From positions 1-64,000 of the forward strand of contig CACFZK010000007.1 of NCBI GenBank assembly GCA_902570785.1: a DNA stretch of 64,000 nucleotides. Direction: 5' to 3'. Positions 28,616 through 37,348 of the stretch are shown piece by piece; the stretch's first letter is position 1; each line of letters begins with the position of its first letter. The translations under genes and the position numbers were made by a program. Below the pieces are notes generated by a model, which was not told the origin of the DNA, ran no database searches, and worked only from the letters and a program-made list of their open reading frames with translations. This DNA comes from an uncultured Pelagibacteraceae bacterium (GTDB lineage: Bacteria > Pseudomonadota > Alphaproteobacteria > Pelagibacterales > Pelagibacteraceae).

Positions 28616-29548
28616 ATGAAAATTTTATCAGGAACAAGTAACCCCTCACTAAGCAAAAGTATCAGTAAACAGCTTAAGCTAAAATTAATTAATACAAATA
28701 TTAAAAATTTCTCAGATGGAGAAATATATGTTGAGATTAATGAAAATATAAGAGGAAATAGTGTATTTGTAGTACAATCTACTTCTACGCCGGCAAATGA
28801 TAATTTGATGGAGTTACTCTTGTGTATAGATGCCTTAAAAAGATCATCAGCTAAAAGTGTTACAGCAGTAATTCCATATTTTGGCTACGCAAGGCAAGAT
28901 AGAAAAGTTGTACCTAGAACCTCAATTTCAGCAAAGGTCGTGTCAAATTTAATTACTAAAGCAGGTGCCAACAGGATTGTAACAGTAGATTTACATGCTG
29001 GTCAGATTCAAGGTTTTTTTGACATGCCAGTGGACAACTTGTTTACAACTCCATTATTTGCAAGATATATAAAAAAAAATATTAAAAGTAAGAATTTAAC
29101 TTGTGTATCGCCAGACGCAGGTGGAATTGAAAGAACAAGAGGTTTAGCAAAAAAAATTAACGCTGATTTGGCGATTATAGATAAAAGGAGGCCGCAAGCT
29201 GGAAAGTCTCAAGTTATGAATGTTATCGGTGAAATAAAAAATAAAAATTGTATTATTGTAGATGATATTATTGATAGCGGAGGAACAATAGTAAATGCTG
29301 TTGATGCCTTGATTAAAAAAGGAGCTAGGGACGTCCATGTTTTTGTAACACATGCTGTTCTTAGCGGGGACGCGGTAAACAAAATTAAAAAGTCTAAAAT
29401 AAAAAAATTAATTATTACTGATACAATAGATAATAGTAGAAGAATAAAAAATGTTAGTAAAATTCAAGTATTATCAATTGCGCCTCTTATGGCAGAAGCA
29501 ATAAAAAGGATATCGAACTCTACATCTGTGTCAGATCTGTTCAATTAA
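28616..29548 (+). CDS. prs: ribose-phosphate pyrophosphokinase
   Basis: Prs makes PRPP from ribose 5-phosphate and ATP for nucleotide, histidine and tryptophan synthesis. The 310-residue protein has GTSNPSLSKSISKQL at the N-terminus, the catalytic flexible-loop region PYFGYARQDRKVVPRTSISAK, the metal-binding VDLHAGQIQGFFDMP and the PRPP loop CIIVDDIIDSGGTIVNA (about residues 212-228). The length is usual. It opens the run prs-rplY-pth-ychF, an order common in alphaproteobacteria, and has its own promoter-like boxes just before the ATG. The call is secure. Confidence 0.97.
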   Translation: MKILSGTSNPSLSKSISKQLKLKLINTNIKNFSDGEIYVEINENIRGNSVFVVQSTSTPANDNLMELLLCIDALKRSSAKSVTAVIPYFGYARQDRKVVPRTSISAKVVSNLITKAGANRIVTVDLHAGQIQGFFDMPVDNLFTTPLFARYIKKNIKSKNLTCVSPDAGGIERTRGLAKKINADLAIIDKRRPQAGKSQVMNVIGEIKNKNCIIVDDIIDSGGTIVNAVDALIKKGARDVHVFVTHAVLSGDAVNKIKKSKIKKLIITDTIDNSRRIKNVSKIQVLSIAPLMAEAIKRISNSTSVSDLFN

Positions 29549-29591
29549 ACCCTTGTTTTATTTCAAAGTTGGGGTAAATTGGCTCATTCAA

Positions 29592-30362
29592 ATGATTAAT
29601 AATTTAAAGGCTACTAAGAGAGAAACAAAAACCAAAGGTCAAATAAATACTTTAAGATCTAAAGGTTTTATACCTGCTATTTTGTATGGTGGTAAAAGTC
29701 CAAATTTAAAATTAAGCATAAGTGAAAAATTTGTTGATGATGTTTTAAGAGCGGAAAATTTTTTATCTACAGTAATAAACCTTGATATTGATGGAAAGAA
29801 GGAAAAAGTAATTCCTCGAGACGTTAGTTACCACGTAACTTCGGACAAACCTACTCACATTGATTTTATGAGAATTGTTCAGGGTTCAAAGATTATCTTA
29901 GAAATTCCAGTTAAATTTAAAAATAATGATCAATGTAATGGTCTAAAAAAAGGTGGTGTATTAAATATTGTAAGAAGAAAAATTGAACTAAATTGTCTTG
30001 CAGAAAGTATACCAGAAAATATTGATGTAGACTTAGCTGGTTTAGATATTGGTACAAGTATTAGAATATCTTCTGTTAAATTACCTCAAAATGCAGAACT
30101 AACAATTACAGATAGAGATTTTGTTGTTGCCACAATAGCTGCGCCAACAATTGTAAAAGAACCTGAAAAACCAGCTGAGGAGACTGCTGCAGAAGGAGAA
30201 GGTAGTCAAGAGGCCTCTGCTGAAGGTGCTGATGCTACAGCAGGAGGTAAAGAGGGCGAAGCTTCCAAGAAAGAGGACAAAGGCAAGGATGCTGCACCTG
30301 ATAAAAAACAGTCTGCTGAGAAAAAAACTGCTCCAGATAAAAAAGCTCCAGATAAAAAATAA
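29592..30362 (+). CDS. rplY: 50S ribosomal protein L25 (CTC form)
   Basis: L25 binds 5S rRNA in the large subunit. The protein of 256 residues begins LKATKRETKTKGQINTLRSKGFIPAILYGG, the L25 domain, followed by a TL5/CTC beta domain (around VKFKNNDQCNGLKKGGVLNIVRRKIEL and DIGTSIRISSVKLP). It ends in a long low-complexity Ala/Glu/Lys tail (last 50 residues) with DKKAPDKK-like repeats, richer in G/C than its surroundings. ATG 29592 is preferred over TTG 29553 because it opens directly with the conserved region. Standard partner of pth, which starts six bases later. Confidence 0.94.
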   Translation: MINNLKATKRETKTKGQINTLRSKGFIPAILYGGKSPNLKLSISEKFVDDVLRAENFLSTVINLDIDGKKEKVIPRDVSYHVTSDKPTHIDFMRIVQGSKIILEIPVKFKNNDQCNGLKKGGVLNIVRRKIELNCLAESIPENIDVDLAGLDIGTSIRISSVKLPQNAELTITDRDFVVATIAAPTIVKEPEKPAEETAAEGEGSQEASAEGADATAGGKEGEASKKEDKGKDAAPDKKQSAEKKTAPDKKAPDKK

Positions 30363-30368
30363 ATATTT

Positions 30369-30941
30369 ATGCTTTTACTTGTAGGTTTAGGAAACCCTGG
30401 TCCCAATAATACAAACAACAGACATAATATTGGTTTCAAAATCATAGATGCAATAAACTCTGAATTTAGTCTTTCAAAACAAAAACCCAAATTCAAAGGT
30501 CTTTTAACAACTGGAAATATTCAAGACAAAAAAGTTTATGCAATAAAGCCATTAACTTTTATGAATAATTCTGGGGTTTGTATAAAAGAACTTATTGATT
30601 ATTTTAAAATTGATGCAAAAAACGTAATAGTCTTTCATGACGATTTAGATATAGACTTGGGAAAAGTAAAAGCTAAATTTGGTGGAACTAGTGCAGGTCA
30701 CAATGGAATTGAATCTATTGATAAATTTATCGGTAAAGATTACTCAAGAGTGAGAATTGGAATTGGTCGCCCTGAACAAAAAAGTAAAGTTAATAATCAT
30801 GTCTTAGAGGACTTTAATGAAAATGAAGAAGACAGAATTAAAGATATTACTAATAATATTGTTAAATTAATTCCAGCTTTAATTAATAAAGAAATGGATT
30901 TATTTTCAAGTAAGGTGAACCAGAATTTGAATGGGATTTAA
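30369..30941 (+). CDS. pth: peptidyl-tRNA hydrolase
   Basis: Pth frees tRNA from stalled peptidyl-tRNA. The 190-residue protein has the family start LLVGLGNPGPNNTNNRHNIGF with the catalytic His, TFMNNSGVCIKEL with the conserved Asn, VFHDDLDIDLGKVKAKFGGTSAGHNGIESI containing the catalytic Asp and the second Asn, and RVRIGIGRPE. All key residues are present. It follows rplY closely and overlaps ychF by 11 bases. The call is secure. Confidence 0.96.
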   Translation: MLLLVGLGNPGPNNTNNRHNIGFKIIDAINSEFSLSKQKPKFKGLLTTGNIQDKKVYAIKPLTFMNNSGVCIKELIDYFKIDAKNVIVFHDDLDIDLGKVKAKFGGTSAGHNGIESIDKFIGKDYSRVRIGIGRPEQKSKVNNHVLEDFNENEEDRIKDITNNIVKLIPALINKEMDLFSSKVNQNLNGI

Positions 30942-32004
30942 GTGTGGTATCGTTGGATTGCCTAATGTTGGTAAATCTACATTATTTAATGCTTTAACCT
31001 CATCAAAAAATGCTCAAGCAGAAAACTTTCCATTTTGTACTATCGATCCAAATATAGGTATAGTGGACGTTCCAGATGCTCGTTTAAATAATCTTTCAGT
31101 AATTTCAAAATCTAGTAAAAAAATTAATGCAAATATAACATTTGTTGATATTGCTGGACTTGTAAAAGGTGCATCAAAGGGCGAGGGTTTAGGAAATAAA
31201 TTTCTTTCACATATTAGAGAAGTGGATGCAATAGTTCACTTGGTTAGGTGCTTTGACTCAGAAAATATTCAGCATGTTAATAAAAAGATTGATCCTATAA
31301 ACGATTTGGAGACTATAAAGACTGAAATATTACTAGCTGATATCAAACAAATTGAGAAGAAGCTTGAAAAAAATGCAAAAAAAAAATTAACTGAAAAACA
31401 AATTAAATTACTAAATGATATTTTGTCTCGACTTAATAAAGCTGAAACTTTAGATCTAAGTTATGACTCAGAAAGTAAAAATTTTATTACAGAAATTGGC
31501 CTCATATCAAACAAACCATACATTATCGTGTGTAATGTTGATGAACAGAGTGTAGGGAATGGAAATAATTATACGCAGCTTTTAAAAGAGAAATTTCCAA
31601 ATCAAAAATTTGTTTCTATTTGTGCTGATATAGAAAGCCAAATAATAGACTTAAAACCTGAGGAAAGAGAAAAGTATATGAAAAATATAGGCTTAGAAAA
31701 AACTGGTTTGGATAAATTGATTACATCTGGATACGATTTACTTAATTTAAATACTTTTTTTACCTCAGGTCCAAAAGAAACAAGAGCTTGGACTATTAAA
31801 AAGAATACTGTAGCCCAAAAAGCGGCAGGAGTAATACATAGTGATTTCGAAAAAAACTTTATACGTGCTGAAGTAGTTTCCTATGATGACTTTGATAAGT
31901 ATGGCAGTTTTGAGAAGGCAAAAGAAAATGGAAAATTAAAAGTTGAAGGCAAAAATTATTTTATAAAAGATGGCGATGTTTTAATCTTTAGGGTCAATCC
32001 TTGA
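30931..32004 (+). CDS. ychF: Obg-family ribosome-binding ATPase/GTPase YchF
   Basis: YchF (human OLA1) is a translation-associated P-loop ATPase. The 357-residue protein starts CGIVGLPNVGKSTLFNALTSS (Walker A), has DPNIGIVDVPDARL, the switch II motif FVDIAGLVKGASKGEGLGNKFL, the NVDE-type base-recognition site (VCNVDEQSVGNG) that favours ATP over GTP in this family, a helical insert and a C-terminal TGS domain (about residues 275-357). Its start overlaps pth by 11 bases. At its end it overlaps cytochrome c1 by 24 bases, convergently. The call is secure. Confidence 0.96.
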   Translation: MGFKCGIVGLPNVGKSTLFNALTSSKNAQAENFPFCTIDPNIGIVDVPDARLNNLSVISKSSKKINANITFVDIAGLVKGASKGEGLGNKFLSHIREVDAIVHLVRCFDSENIQHVNKKIDPINDLETIKTEILLADIKQIEKKLEKNAKKKLTEKQIKLLNDILSRLNKAETLDLSYDSESKNFITEIGLISNKPYIIVCNVDEQSVGNGNNYTQLLKEKFPNQKFVSICADIESQIIDLKPEEREKYMKNIGLEKTGLDKLITSGYDLLNLNTFFTSGPKETRAWTIKKNTVAQKAAGVIHSDFEKNFIRAEVVSYDDFDKYGSFEKAKENGKLKVEGKNYFIKDGDVLIFRVNP

Positions 32005-32760
32005 CCATAACTTACGCATACTAAAGTATACTAATGTAGATAAAATTATTAAAAAAATCACAACCTTAAATCCTAATTTATGTCGTGTTTCAAGATGGGG
32101 CTCAGCTGACCAGGTTAGAAAAGTTGTGACATCTTTTGCCATTTGGCCTTGAGTTGCTTTGGTTCCATCAGCATATGTAACAAGATCGTCTGAAAGTGGA
32201 TTCGACATTTTTATCTTATTACCGTCCATATATTTGTTGTAATAAACACCCTCTTCTAATTGAAAATCTGGGGGTGGTTCTGTGTAACCCATTAAAACTG
32301 CATAAATATAGTCGGCTCCGCCTTTACGCGCTTTTACTAAAACTGACATATCTGGAGGATAGGCTCCTCCATTAGCCGCGGTGGCTGCCTCAACATTTGG
32401 ATAAGGCGATACAAATTTATCAGAAGGTCTTCCGGGTCTTGTAAACATTTCTCCATCACTATTTGGGCCATCTGTTACTTCGAAATTAGCAGCTATTGCT
32501 TTTACTTGTTCAACTGAAAATTCTGGCCCACCTTTCTCACCAAGGTTTCTGTAACTTAAAAGATTCATAGAATGACATGATGCACATACCTCGGTATAAA
32601 CTTGATAACCTCTTTGCAAGGCGCTTCTATCAAATGTTCCGGTTATTCCCTTAAAAGTCCAATCGTATTTTGGAATCTTAATTTCTTTAGCGCTAGAAAA
32701 ATTTGTTAGAGTTAAAAATAGCAACAAAAAGCCTAAAAAAAATCTTTTAAATTTACACAT
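31981..32760 (-). CDS. petC: cytochrome c1 of the bc1 complex
   Basis: Cytochrome c1 passes electrons from the Rieske protein to soluble cytochrome c. The 259-residue protein has an N-terminal signal peptide (hydrophobic residues 7-24), the haem motif CASCH (C59, C62, H63), the sixth-ligand Met region in the second half, a Pro-rich [18 protein letters not shown] stretch, and one C-terminal membrane anchor ([14 protein letters not shown]) facing the cytoplasm by KLWSRID. It is the last gene of petABC and overlaps cytochrome b by eight bases. Its final 24 bases overlap ychF on the other strand. The call is secure. Confidence 0.96.
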   Translation of the reverse strand: MCKFKRFFLGFLLLFLTLTNFSSAKEIKIPKYDWTFKGITGTFDRSALQRGYQVYTEVCASCHSMNLLSYRNLGEKGGPEFSVEQVKAIAANFEVTDGPNSDGEMFTRPGRPSDKFVSPYPNVEAATAANGGAYPPDMSVLVKARKGGADYIYAVLMGYTEPPPDFQLEEGVYYNKYMDGNKIKMSNPLSDDLVTYADGTKATQGQMAKDVTTFLTWSAEPHLETRHKLGFKVVIFLIILSTLVYFSMRKLWSRIDPKD

Positions 32761-34012
32761 CTGGTTTGTCGCTCTTTATAAACTCCATTTTTGGCATTCC
32801 TGTCAAAACAGGTTCAGTTATACTTAGAGGAAGCGGCTGGGTTTTTTCAATTCTGCTAAGTATTGGTAATATTAGTAAAAAGTGAGCGAAATAATATATA
32901 GTGCCAAGTCTTGCCACGAAAAGATATAAACCTTCAGCTGGCATGGCACCCACGTAACCAAGTGCTAAAACATCAACCACGAGCACCCAGAAAAATATTT
33001 TATTTAGAGGTCTAAATACGGATGATCTTACTTTGCTGCTGTCAAGCCATGGTAATGCCATCAAAATAAAAATTGATCCAAACATTAAAATAACTCCGCC
33101 AAGCTTATCTGGGACCGAGCGTAAAATGGCATAAAATGGCAAAAGATACCATTCAGGAACAATATGTTTAGGTGTAACTAATGGATTAGCTTGAATATAA
33201 TTATCGCTATGCCCCAAAACATTAGGTGCAAAGAATATAAACCCAGAAAAAATTATTAAAAATATTAATAAAGCAAATAAATCTTTAATGGTTATATAAG
33301 GGTGAAAAGGAACTGTGTCTTTTGATGGTTTTTTAACATCTATACCTATTGGATTGTTGTTTCCTGGAACATGTAAAGCCCAAATATGTAAAATAACTAA
33401 GCCTAAAATTAAAAAAGGAAATAAGTAATGTAAACTAAAAAATCTAGTTAAAGTAGGATTGTCTACCGAATATCCGCCCCACAACCATGTGGTAATACTC
33501 TCTCCAAATAATGGTATAGCACTAAATAAATTTGTAATAACAGTTGCTCCCCAAAAACTCATCTGTCCCCAAGGTAGTACATAGCCCATAAAAGCTGTAG
33601 CCATCATGAGAAGGTAAATTATCATCCCGAGTATCCAAATTATTTCTCTTGGAGATTTATATGACCCATAAAATAATGATCTGAATATATGAATGTATAC
33701 TGCTAAAAAAAACATCGAGGCACCATTACTATGAATGTATCTAATTAGCCATCCATAGTTAACATCTCTCATAATATGTTCAACACTACTGAAGGCTAGA
33801 TCTGCATGAGCCACGTAATGCATTGCAAGCACAAGTCCAGTTATAATTTGTGATAGCAAACAAAAAGTTAATATACCGCCAAACGTCCACCAATAGTTTA
33901 AGTTCTTCGGCGTTGGATAATCTGTCAAGTGAGATGCTAAAGATAGAAGCGGAAGTCTATCATTAAACCACTTTCCAAATTTTGATTTAGGAGTATAAGT
34001 ATGTTCGCTCAT
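32753..34012 (-). CDS. petB: cytochrome b of the bc1 complex
   Basis: Cytochrome b holds both haems b and the two quinone sites of complex III. The 419-residue protein has about eight membrane helices, the haem-ligating pairs in helices 2 and 4 (the [20 protein letters not shown] and [25 protein letters not shown] regions), the Qo-site [16 protein letters not shown] (the PEWY motif) and the [17 protein letters not shown] helix cd1. Its length matches alphaproteobacterial cytochrome b. It is between the Rieske gene (six bases upstream) and cytochrome c1 (eight-base overlap). The call is secure. Confidence 0.98.
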   Translation of the reverse strand: MSEHTYTPKSKFGKWFNDRLPLLSLASHLTDYPTPKNLNYWWTFGGILTFCLLSQIITGLVLAMHYVAHADLAFSSVEHIMRDVNYGWLIRYIHSNGASMFFLAVYIHIFRSLFYGSYKSPREIIWILGMIIYLLMMATAFMGYVLPWGQMSFWGATVITNLFSAIPLFGESITTWLWGGYSVDNPTLTRFFSLHYLFPFLILGLVILHIWALHVPGNNNPIGIDVKKPSKDTVPFHPYITIKDLFALLIFLIIFSGFIFFAPNVLGHSDNYIQANPLVTPKHIVPEWYLLPFYAILRSVPDKLGGVILMFGSIFILMALPWLDSSKVRSSVFRPLNKIFFWVLVVDVLALGYVGAMPAEGLYLFVARLGTIYYFAHFLLILPILSRIEKTQPLPLSITEPVLTGMPKMEFIKSDKPDV

Positions 34013-34017
34013 TTAAT

Positions 34018-34533
34018 TTATCCAATCCTAATTGTATTATCATCAATAAAAGCATACTTTGGAATTTCCATATTCGTTGGCGCTGGACCCTTTCTAATTC
34101 TACCAGAAGTATCATAGTGAGATCCGTGGCACGGACAAAACCAACCATTGTATTCTCCCTTATCTGAAAGAGGCACGCATCCAAGATGAGAACAAATACC
34201 CATCATAACTAACCATTCTGCTTTTTTTACTCTATCTTCATCTTTTTCAGGATGTTTTAAATCATCCAGACTTACTGCTTTTGCTTCTGAAATTTCTGTC
34301 TCAGTTCTTCTTTTAATAAATACGGGTTTGCCTCTCCATAAGACTGTAATAGATTTTCCTGGCTCTATTTGACTTATATCTACTTCTGTAGTTGCCAAAG
34401 CCTTAACTGAGCTATCTGGATTCATCTGGTCGATAAATGGCCAAATAGTTGCGCCTATGCCTACAGCACCGACTGTATAACTTGCCGTGAAAAGAAAATC
34501 TCTTCTGTTAGTTTTTTTTTCTGTGTCGCTCAT
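34018..34533 (-). CDS. petA: Rieske iron-sulfur subunit of the bc1 complex
   Basis: This 171-residue subunit carries electrons from quinol to cytochrome c1. It has a twin-arginine export signal (KKTNRRDFLFTAS) that stays as the membrane anchor, then a Rieske domain with box 1 CSHLGC (C114, H116, C119) and box 2 CPCHGSHYD (C133, C135, H136), all ligands and the disulfide pair present. ATG at 34533 is chosen because it gives the standard N-terminus; an upstream GTG at 34608 would add 25 atypical residues. A perfect TATAAT lies at 34558-34563 on this strand, which would give a short leader. First gene of petABC. Confidence 0.95.
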   Translation of the reverse strand: MSDTEKKTNRRDFLFTASYTVGAVGIGATIWPFIDQMNPDSSVKALATTEVDISQIEPGKSITVLWRGKPVFIKRRTETEISEAKAVSLDDLKHPEKDEDRVKKAEWLVMMGICSHLGCVPLSDKGEYNGWFCPCHGSHYDTSGRIRKGPAPTNMEIPKYAFIDDNTIRIG

Positions 34534-34557
34534 AAAGTTAAAATAATATTGCTTTTT

Positions 34558-34563
34558 ATTATA
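34558..34563 (-). promoter_or_regulatory. -10 box of the petABC promoter
   Basis: A perfect TATAAT reads on the minus strand 25 bases before the petA ATG. No good -35 match is found at 17 bases, so an activator may help. Position fits a leader of about 18 bases. Confidence 0.4.
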
Positions 34564-34623
34564 AAATAGGGTTATTTTAAAGGGTTGCCAGAGGCCAGAA
34601 TGACACACAAATTGGGTTAAGTT

Positions 34624-34635
34624 GTCAAAATTGAC
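34624..34635. promoter_or_regulatory. inverted repeat GTCAA-AA-TTGAC between petA and hemF
   Basis: A perfect palindrome with five-base arms and a two-base centre lies in the divergent spacer between petA and hemF. Its right arm is the likely -35 box (TTGACT at 34631-34636) of hemF, with a weak -10 TAATTT at 34655-34660. It may be a binding site for a regulator that controls haem synthesis, or chance in AT-rich DNA. Confidence 0.35.
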
Positions 34636-34663
34636 TAGTTATAAACATATAAAATAATTTTTT

Positions 34664-35515
34664 ATGAAAATAAGTCAGGAAATTGAAAAAAAATTAACTG
34701 GTCAGTGGTTTGCGTTTTTGCAAGAAAAGATAGTAGAAGAATTTCAAAATCTTGAGATAGAGTTTTCTAAAAAAAAAAAGAATAAAATCAGTTATTTCAA
34801 AAAAAAGTTTTGGGAAAAGAAAGATCCTAAAGATGGTGGAGGACAATATTATATTTTAAGAAACGGTCAAATTTTCGATAAAGTAGGAGTTAATCACTCA
34901 ACTGTTGAAGGAATGTTTCAACAAAATTACAAATCAAATATACCTGGAGCTAAAAAAAATCAAACTTATTGGGCATCAGGAGTATCGGTGGTTGCACATA
35001 TGAAAAATCCAAAAATCCCTGCAGTACATTTTAATACAAGATTTGTTGTTACATCTAAAAAATGGTTTGGTGGAGGAATGGATGTTACACCCAGTCTAAA
35101 AGATTTGAATGAAAAAAAACTGGTACATAAAAATCTTAAACTTGTGTGTAATAATAATAAAAAAAGTTATAAAAATTATAAAAAATGGTGCGATAATTAC
35201 TTTTTAATTAAACATAGGGGGGAAACCAGAGGTATTGGAGGGATTTTTTTTGATTATCTTAACAAAGATTGGGAAAAAAACTTTAAATTTGTAAGAGATG
35301 TTGGCATTAGTTTTATCGATATCACCAAAATGTTGATTCAAAAAAAGAGATTTCTAAAATGGACAAAAAAACAAAAACAAAATCAACTAGTTAAAAGAGG
35401 AAAGTATGTTGAATTTAATTTACTTTATGATAGAGGAACAAAATTTGGATTAAACACTGGAGGTAATATTGATGCAATATTTATGTCTCTACCACCAGAT
35501 GCTAAATGGAAATAA
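34664..35515 (+). CDS. hemF: oxygen-dependent coproporphyrinogen III oxidase HemF
   Basis: HemF decarboxylates coproporphyrinogen III to protoporphyrinogen IX using oxygen. The 283-residue protein shows the family blocks GQYYILRNGQIFDKVGVNHSTVEG, ASGVSVVAHMKNPKIPAVHFNTRF, WFGGGMDVTPS, HRGETRGIGGIFFDYL and KRGKYVEFNLLYDRGTKFGLNTGGNIDAIFMSLPP. All are intact and the length is near the usual 290-300. It is divergent from petABC, whose cytochromes need haem, so control from the shared spacer makes sense but is inferred. Its stop shares a base with the greA ATG. The call is secure. Confidence 0.97.
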   Translation: MKISQEIEKKLTGQWFAFLQEKIVEEFQNLEIEFSKKKKNKISYFKKKFWEKKDPKDGGGQYYILRNGQIFDKVGVNHSTVEGMFQQNYKSNIPGAKKNQTYWASGVSVVAHMKNPKIPAVHFNTRFVVTSKKWFGGGMDVTPSLKDLNEKKLVHKNLKLVCNNNKKSYKNYKKWCDNYFLIKHRGETRGIGGIFFDYLNKDWEKNFKFVRDVGISFIDITKMLIQKKRFLKWTKKQKQNQLVKRGKYVEFNLLYDRGTKFGLNTGGNIDAIFMSLPPDAKWK

Positions 35516-35991
35516 TGGAAAAAGAACCTATAACAACTGAAGGATTAAAAAAACTCAAAGATGAATTAGAAGATCTTAAAAGTAATAAAAGACCCAAGAT
35601 AGTTGCTGCAATAGCAGAGGCACGCGGACATGGTGACTTGAAAGAAAATGCAGAATATCATGCAGCTAAAGAACAGCAGGGTCATACTGAAACTAGAATT
35701 TTACAAATAAATGATTTAATTGCTAGAGCAAATGTCATCGATGTTACTAAAGTTGAAAATGATGGAAAAGTTATTTTTGGATCTACTGTAAGTGTTAAAG
35801 ATTTAGAAAATGATAAAAAAATTTCCTTTAAAATTGTCGGACGGGATGAAGCAGATATCAAAAAAAATTTGATTTATTTTAGATCACCTGTGGGAAAATC
35901 TTTAATAGGAAAAAAAGTTAAAGACTCTATAGTAGTGAATACCCCTTCGGGTGAAAAAAATTATGAAATATTAGAAGTTAAATATATTTGA
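35515..35991 (+). CDS. greA: transcription elongation factor GreA
   Basis: GreA helps RNA polymerase cleave backtracked transcripts. The 158-residue protein has the N-terminal coiled coil (GLKKLKDELEDLKSNKRPKIVAAIAEARGHGDLKENAEYHAAKEQQG) with the acidic tip residues in GDLKENAEYHAAKE, and the C-terminal FKBP-like domain ending SPVGKSLIGKKVKDSIVVNTPSGEKNYEILEV. ATG 35515 (sharing its first base with the hemF stop, TAATG) is preferred over ATG 35506. The call is secure. Confidence 0.97.
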   Translation: MEKEPITTEGLKKLKDELEDLKSNKRPKIVAAIAEARGHGDLKENAEYHAAKEQQGHTETRILQINDLIARANVIDVTKVENDGKVIFGSTVSVKDLENDKKISFKIVGRDEADIKKNLIYFRSPVGKSLIGKKVKDSIVVNTPSGEKNYEILEVKYI

Positions 35992-37236
35992 TTAATTAAA
36001 TTTTTTAATAAGATTATTCAAATCTTCTTTTTTTAAATTAAAATCATTTTCAATCCAAACTTTTTCAACTCTTTTGAGTATTTCTCCAATTTTTCTTCCA
36101 CTTTTGAAACCTTTATTTATTAAATATTCTCCACTCAGTGGGAATTCTGGCACTCTTAGAGTTTTTATTTCATTAATGAGATCATCAATTTTTTTTAAAT
36201 TTTTCGGCTTTATTAAAGAGTAATAAAATTTTGCTAAAGATATTATTTTCTCTTTATTGTGAAAAAAAACATTTTTTTTTAAATCTTTAGAAAAAAAGTT
36301 TCTATTTTTTTTTGCCTCATAAAAATATTTATGTAAAAAGTTTAGATACTCTTTTAAAAAATTTGAGGTTTTATATTTATGTGCAAAATAATTATGATTA
36401 TCACTTTGGTCTATTAATAATAAAGCCAAAACTAAATTATATTCTAGCATTATGTATTTTTTTAGTTTTTTATTTTCTAACGTACTTAATCTATTTAAGT
36501 ATTTAAACTCAGGGAAAATTATCTCAAAAATTTCCTTAAATTCATTATTTGATGCCACTTCACTTAAATTACTGAGCTTTGTAATTTTTATAATTTCAGA
36601 AAAAATTCTCTCTTTTGAAAGTTTTAGAATTCCTGGGATATTTTTCTTTATTATTTTAATAGTATCTTTGTCCTTTTCAAAATTTTTATATTGAATCGAA
36701 AATCTTAAAAATCTTATAATTCTTAAATAATCCTCTTCTATACGTTGTTGAGGGTTTCCAATAAATTTGATTTTTTTTTCTTTTAGATCCCTCCTGCCGT
36801 TATGTGGATCAAATATTTTTCCATTTTGATCCAAATAAATTGCATTTATTGTAAAATCTCTTCTATTTGAATCTTTTTCCCAGTTATTTGTAAATGAGAC
36901 TTTTGCGTGCCTTCCATCTGTAGAAACGTCCTCTCTCAAAGTAGTTATTTCAAAAATTTCCTTATCCTGTTGTAAAGTTAAAGTGCCGTGATCAATGCCA
37001 GTTTTCAAAACTTTGAAATTAGTATTTGCAAGTTTTTTTATCACTTCACCTGGAGTTAGTGTAGTTGCTAAATCTATATCCCCAATTTGTTCGTTATTTA
37101 AATAATTTCTAACACAACCTCCAACCAGCATCACATTGTTTTTATTTTTGTCATTAAGATTAACAAATATCTCTTTAATATTTTTATTCTTATAAAAGGG
37201 AAATAAAAATTTTTTTATATTGTCTACAATCAGCAT
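35992..37236 (-). CDS. cca: CCA tRNA nucleotidyltransferase / poly(A) polymerase family
   Basis: This class II nucleotidyltransferase adds or repairs the CCA end of tRNAs (or, in relatives, adds poly(A)). The 414-residue protein has VMLVGGCVRNYLNNEQIGDIDLATTLTP with the catalytic DxD, the template motif LREDVSTDGRHAKVSF, RRDFTINAIYLD and the helical RIEEDYLRIIRFLRFS. The start at 37236 is chosen because the upstream in-frame GTG at 37290 lies inside the tRNA-Gln gene. The gene begins five bases after that tRNA on the same strand, and ends head to head with greA without spacing. Family is secure; CCA addition versus polyadenylation is inferred. Confidence 0.92.
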   Translation of the reverse strand: MLIVDNIKKFLFPFYKNKNIKEIFVNLNDKNKNNVMLVGGCVRNYLNNEQIGDIDLATTLTPGEVIKKLANTNFKVLKTGIDHGTLTLQQDKEIFEITTLREDVSTDGRHAKVSFTNNWEKDSNRRDFTINAIYLDQNGKIFDPHNGRRDLKEKKIKFIGNPQQRIEEDYLRIIRFLRFSIQYKNFEKDKDTIKIIKKNIPGILKLSKERIFSEIIKITKLSNLSEVASNNEFKEIFEIIFPEFKYLNRLSTLENKKLKKYIMLEYNLVLALLLIDQSDNHNYFAHKYKTSNFLKEYLNFLHKYFYEAKKNRNFFSKDLKKNVFFHNKEKIISLAKFYYSLIKPKNLKKIDDLINEIKTLRVPEFPLSGEYLINKGFKSGRKIGEILKRVEKVWIENDFNLKKEDLNNLIKKFN

Positions 37237-37241
37237 ATTGT

Positions 37242-37315
37242 TGGCTGGGGCGCTAGGATTCGAACCTAGGATGGTGGTACCAAAAACCACTGCCTTACCG
37301 CTTGGCTACGCCCCA
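37242..37315 (-). tRNA. tRNA-Gln (TTG)
   Basis: The minus strand gives a 74-base cloverleaf: acceptor TGGGGCG/CGCCCCA, D arm GCCAAGCGGTAAGGC, anticodon stem GTGGT/ACCAC with loop TTTTGGT (anticodon TTG), T arm CTAGG-TTCGAAT-CCTAG, discriminator G and encoded CCA. The U1-A72 weak first pair is typical of tRNA-Gln. The cca gene follows five bases downstream, so tRNA release from the shared transcript would be needed. Confidence 0.96.
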
Positions 37316-37348
37316 AAGTTTTTTTTGATATATCATAAAAAAACACAT

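Noticed and set aside
30206-30496. A long minus-strand frame opposite the L25 tail and pth start
   Set aside because: Its Ala/Ser/Leu-rich sequence is the mirror of the low-complexity Ala/Glu/Lys tail of L25; no family features and it overlaps two certain genes.
34534-34608. Longer Rieske protein from a GTG start
   Set aside because: It would put 25 atypical residues before a standard twin-arginine N-terminus and cover the likely -10 box.
37237-37290. Upstream extension of cca to a GTG start
   Set aside because: The extension lies within the tRNA-Gln gene; the ATG at 37236 gives the normal N-terminus.
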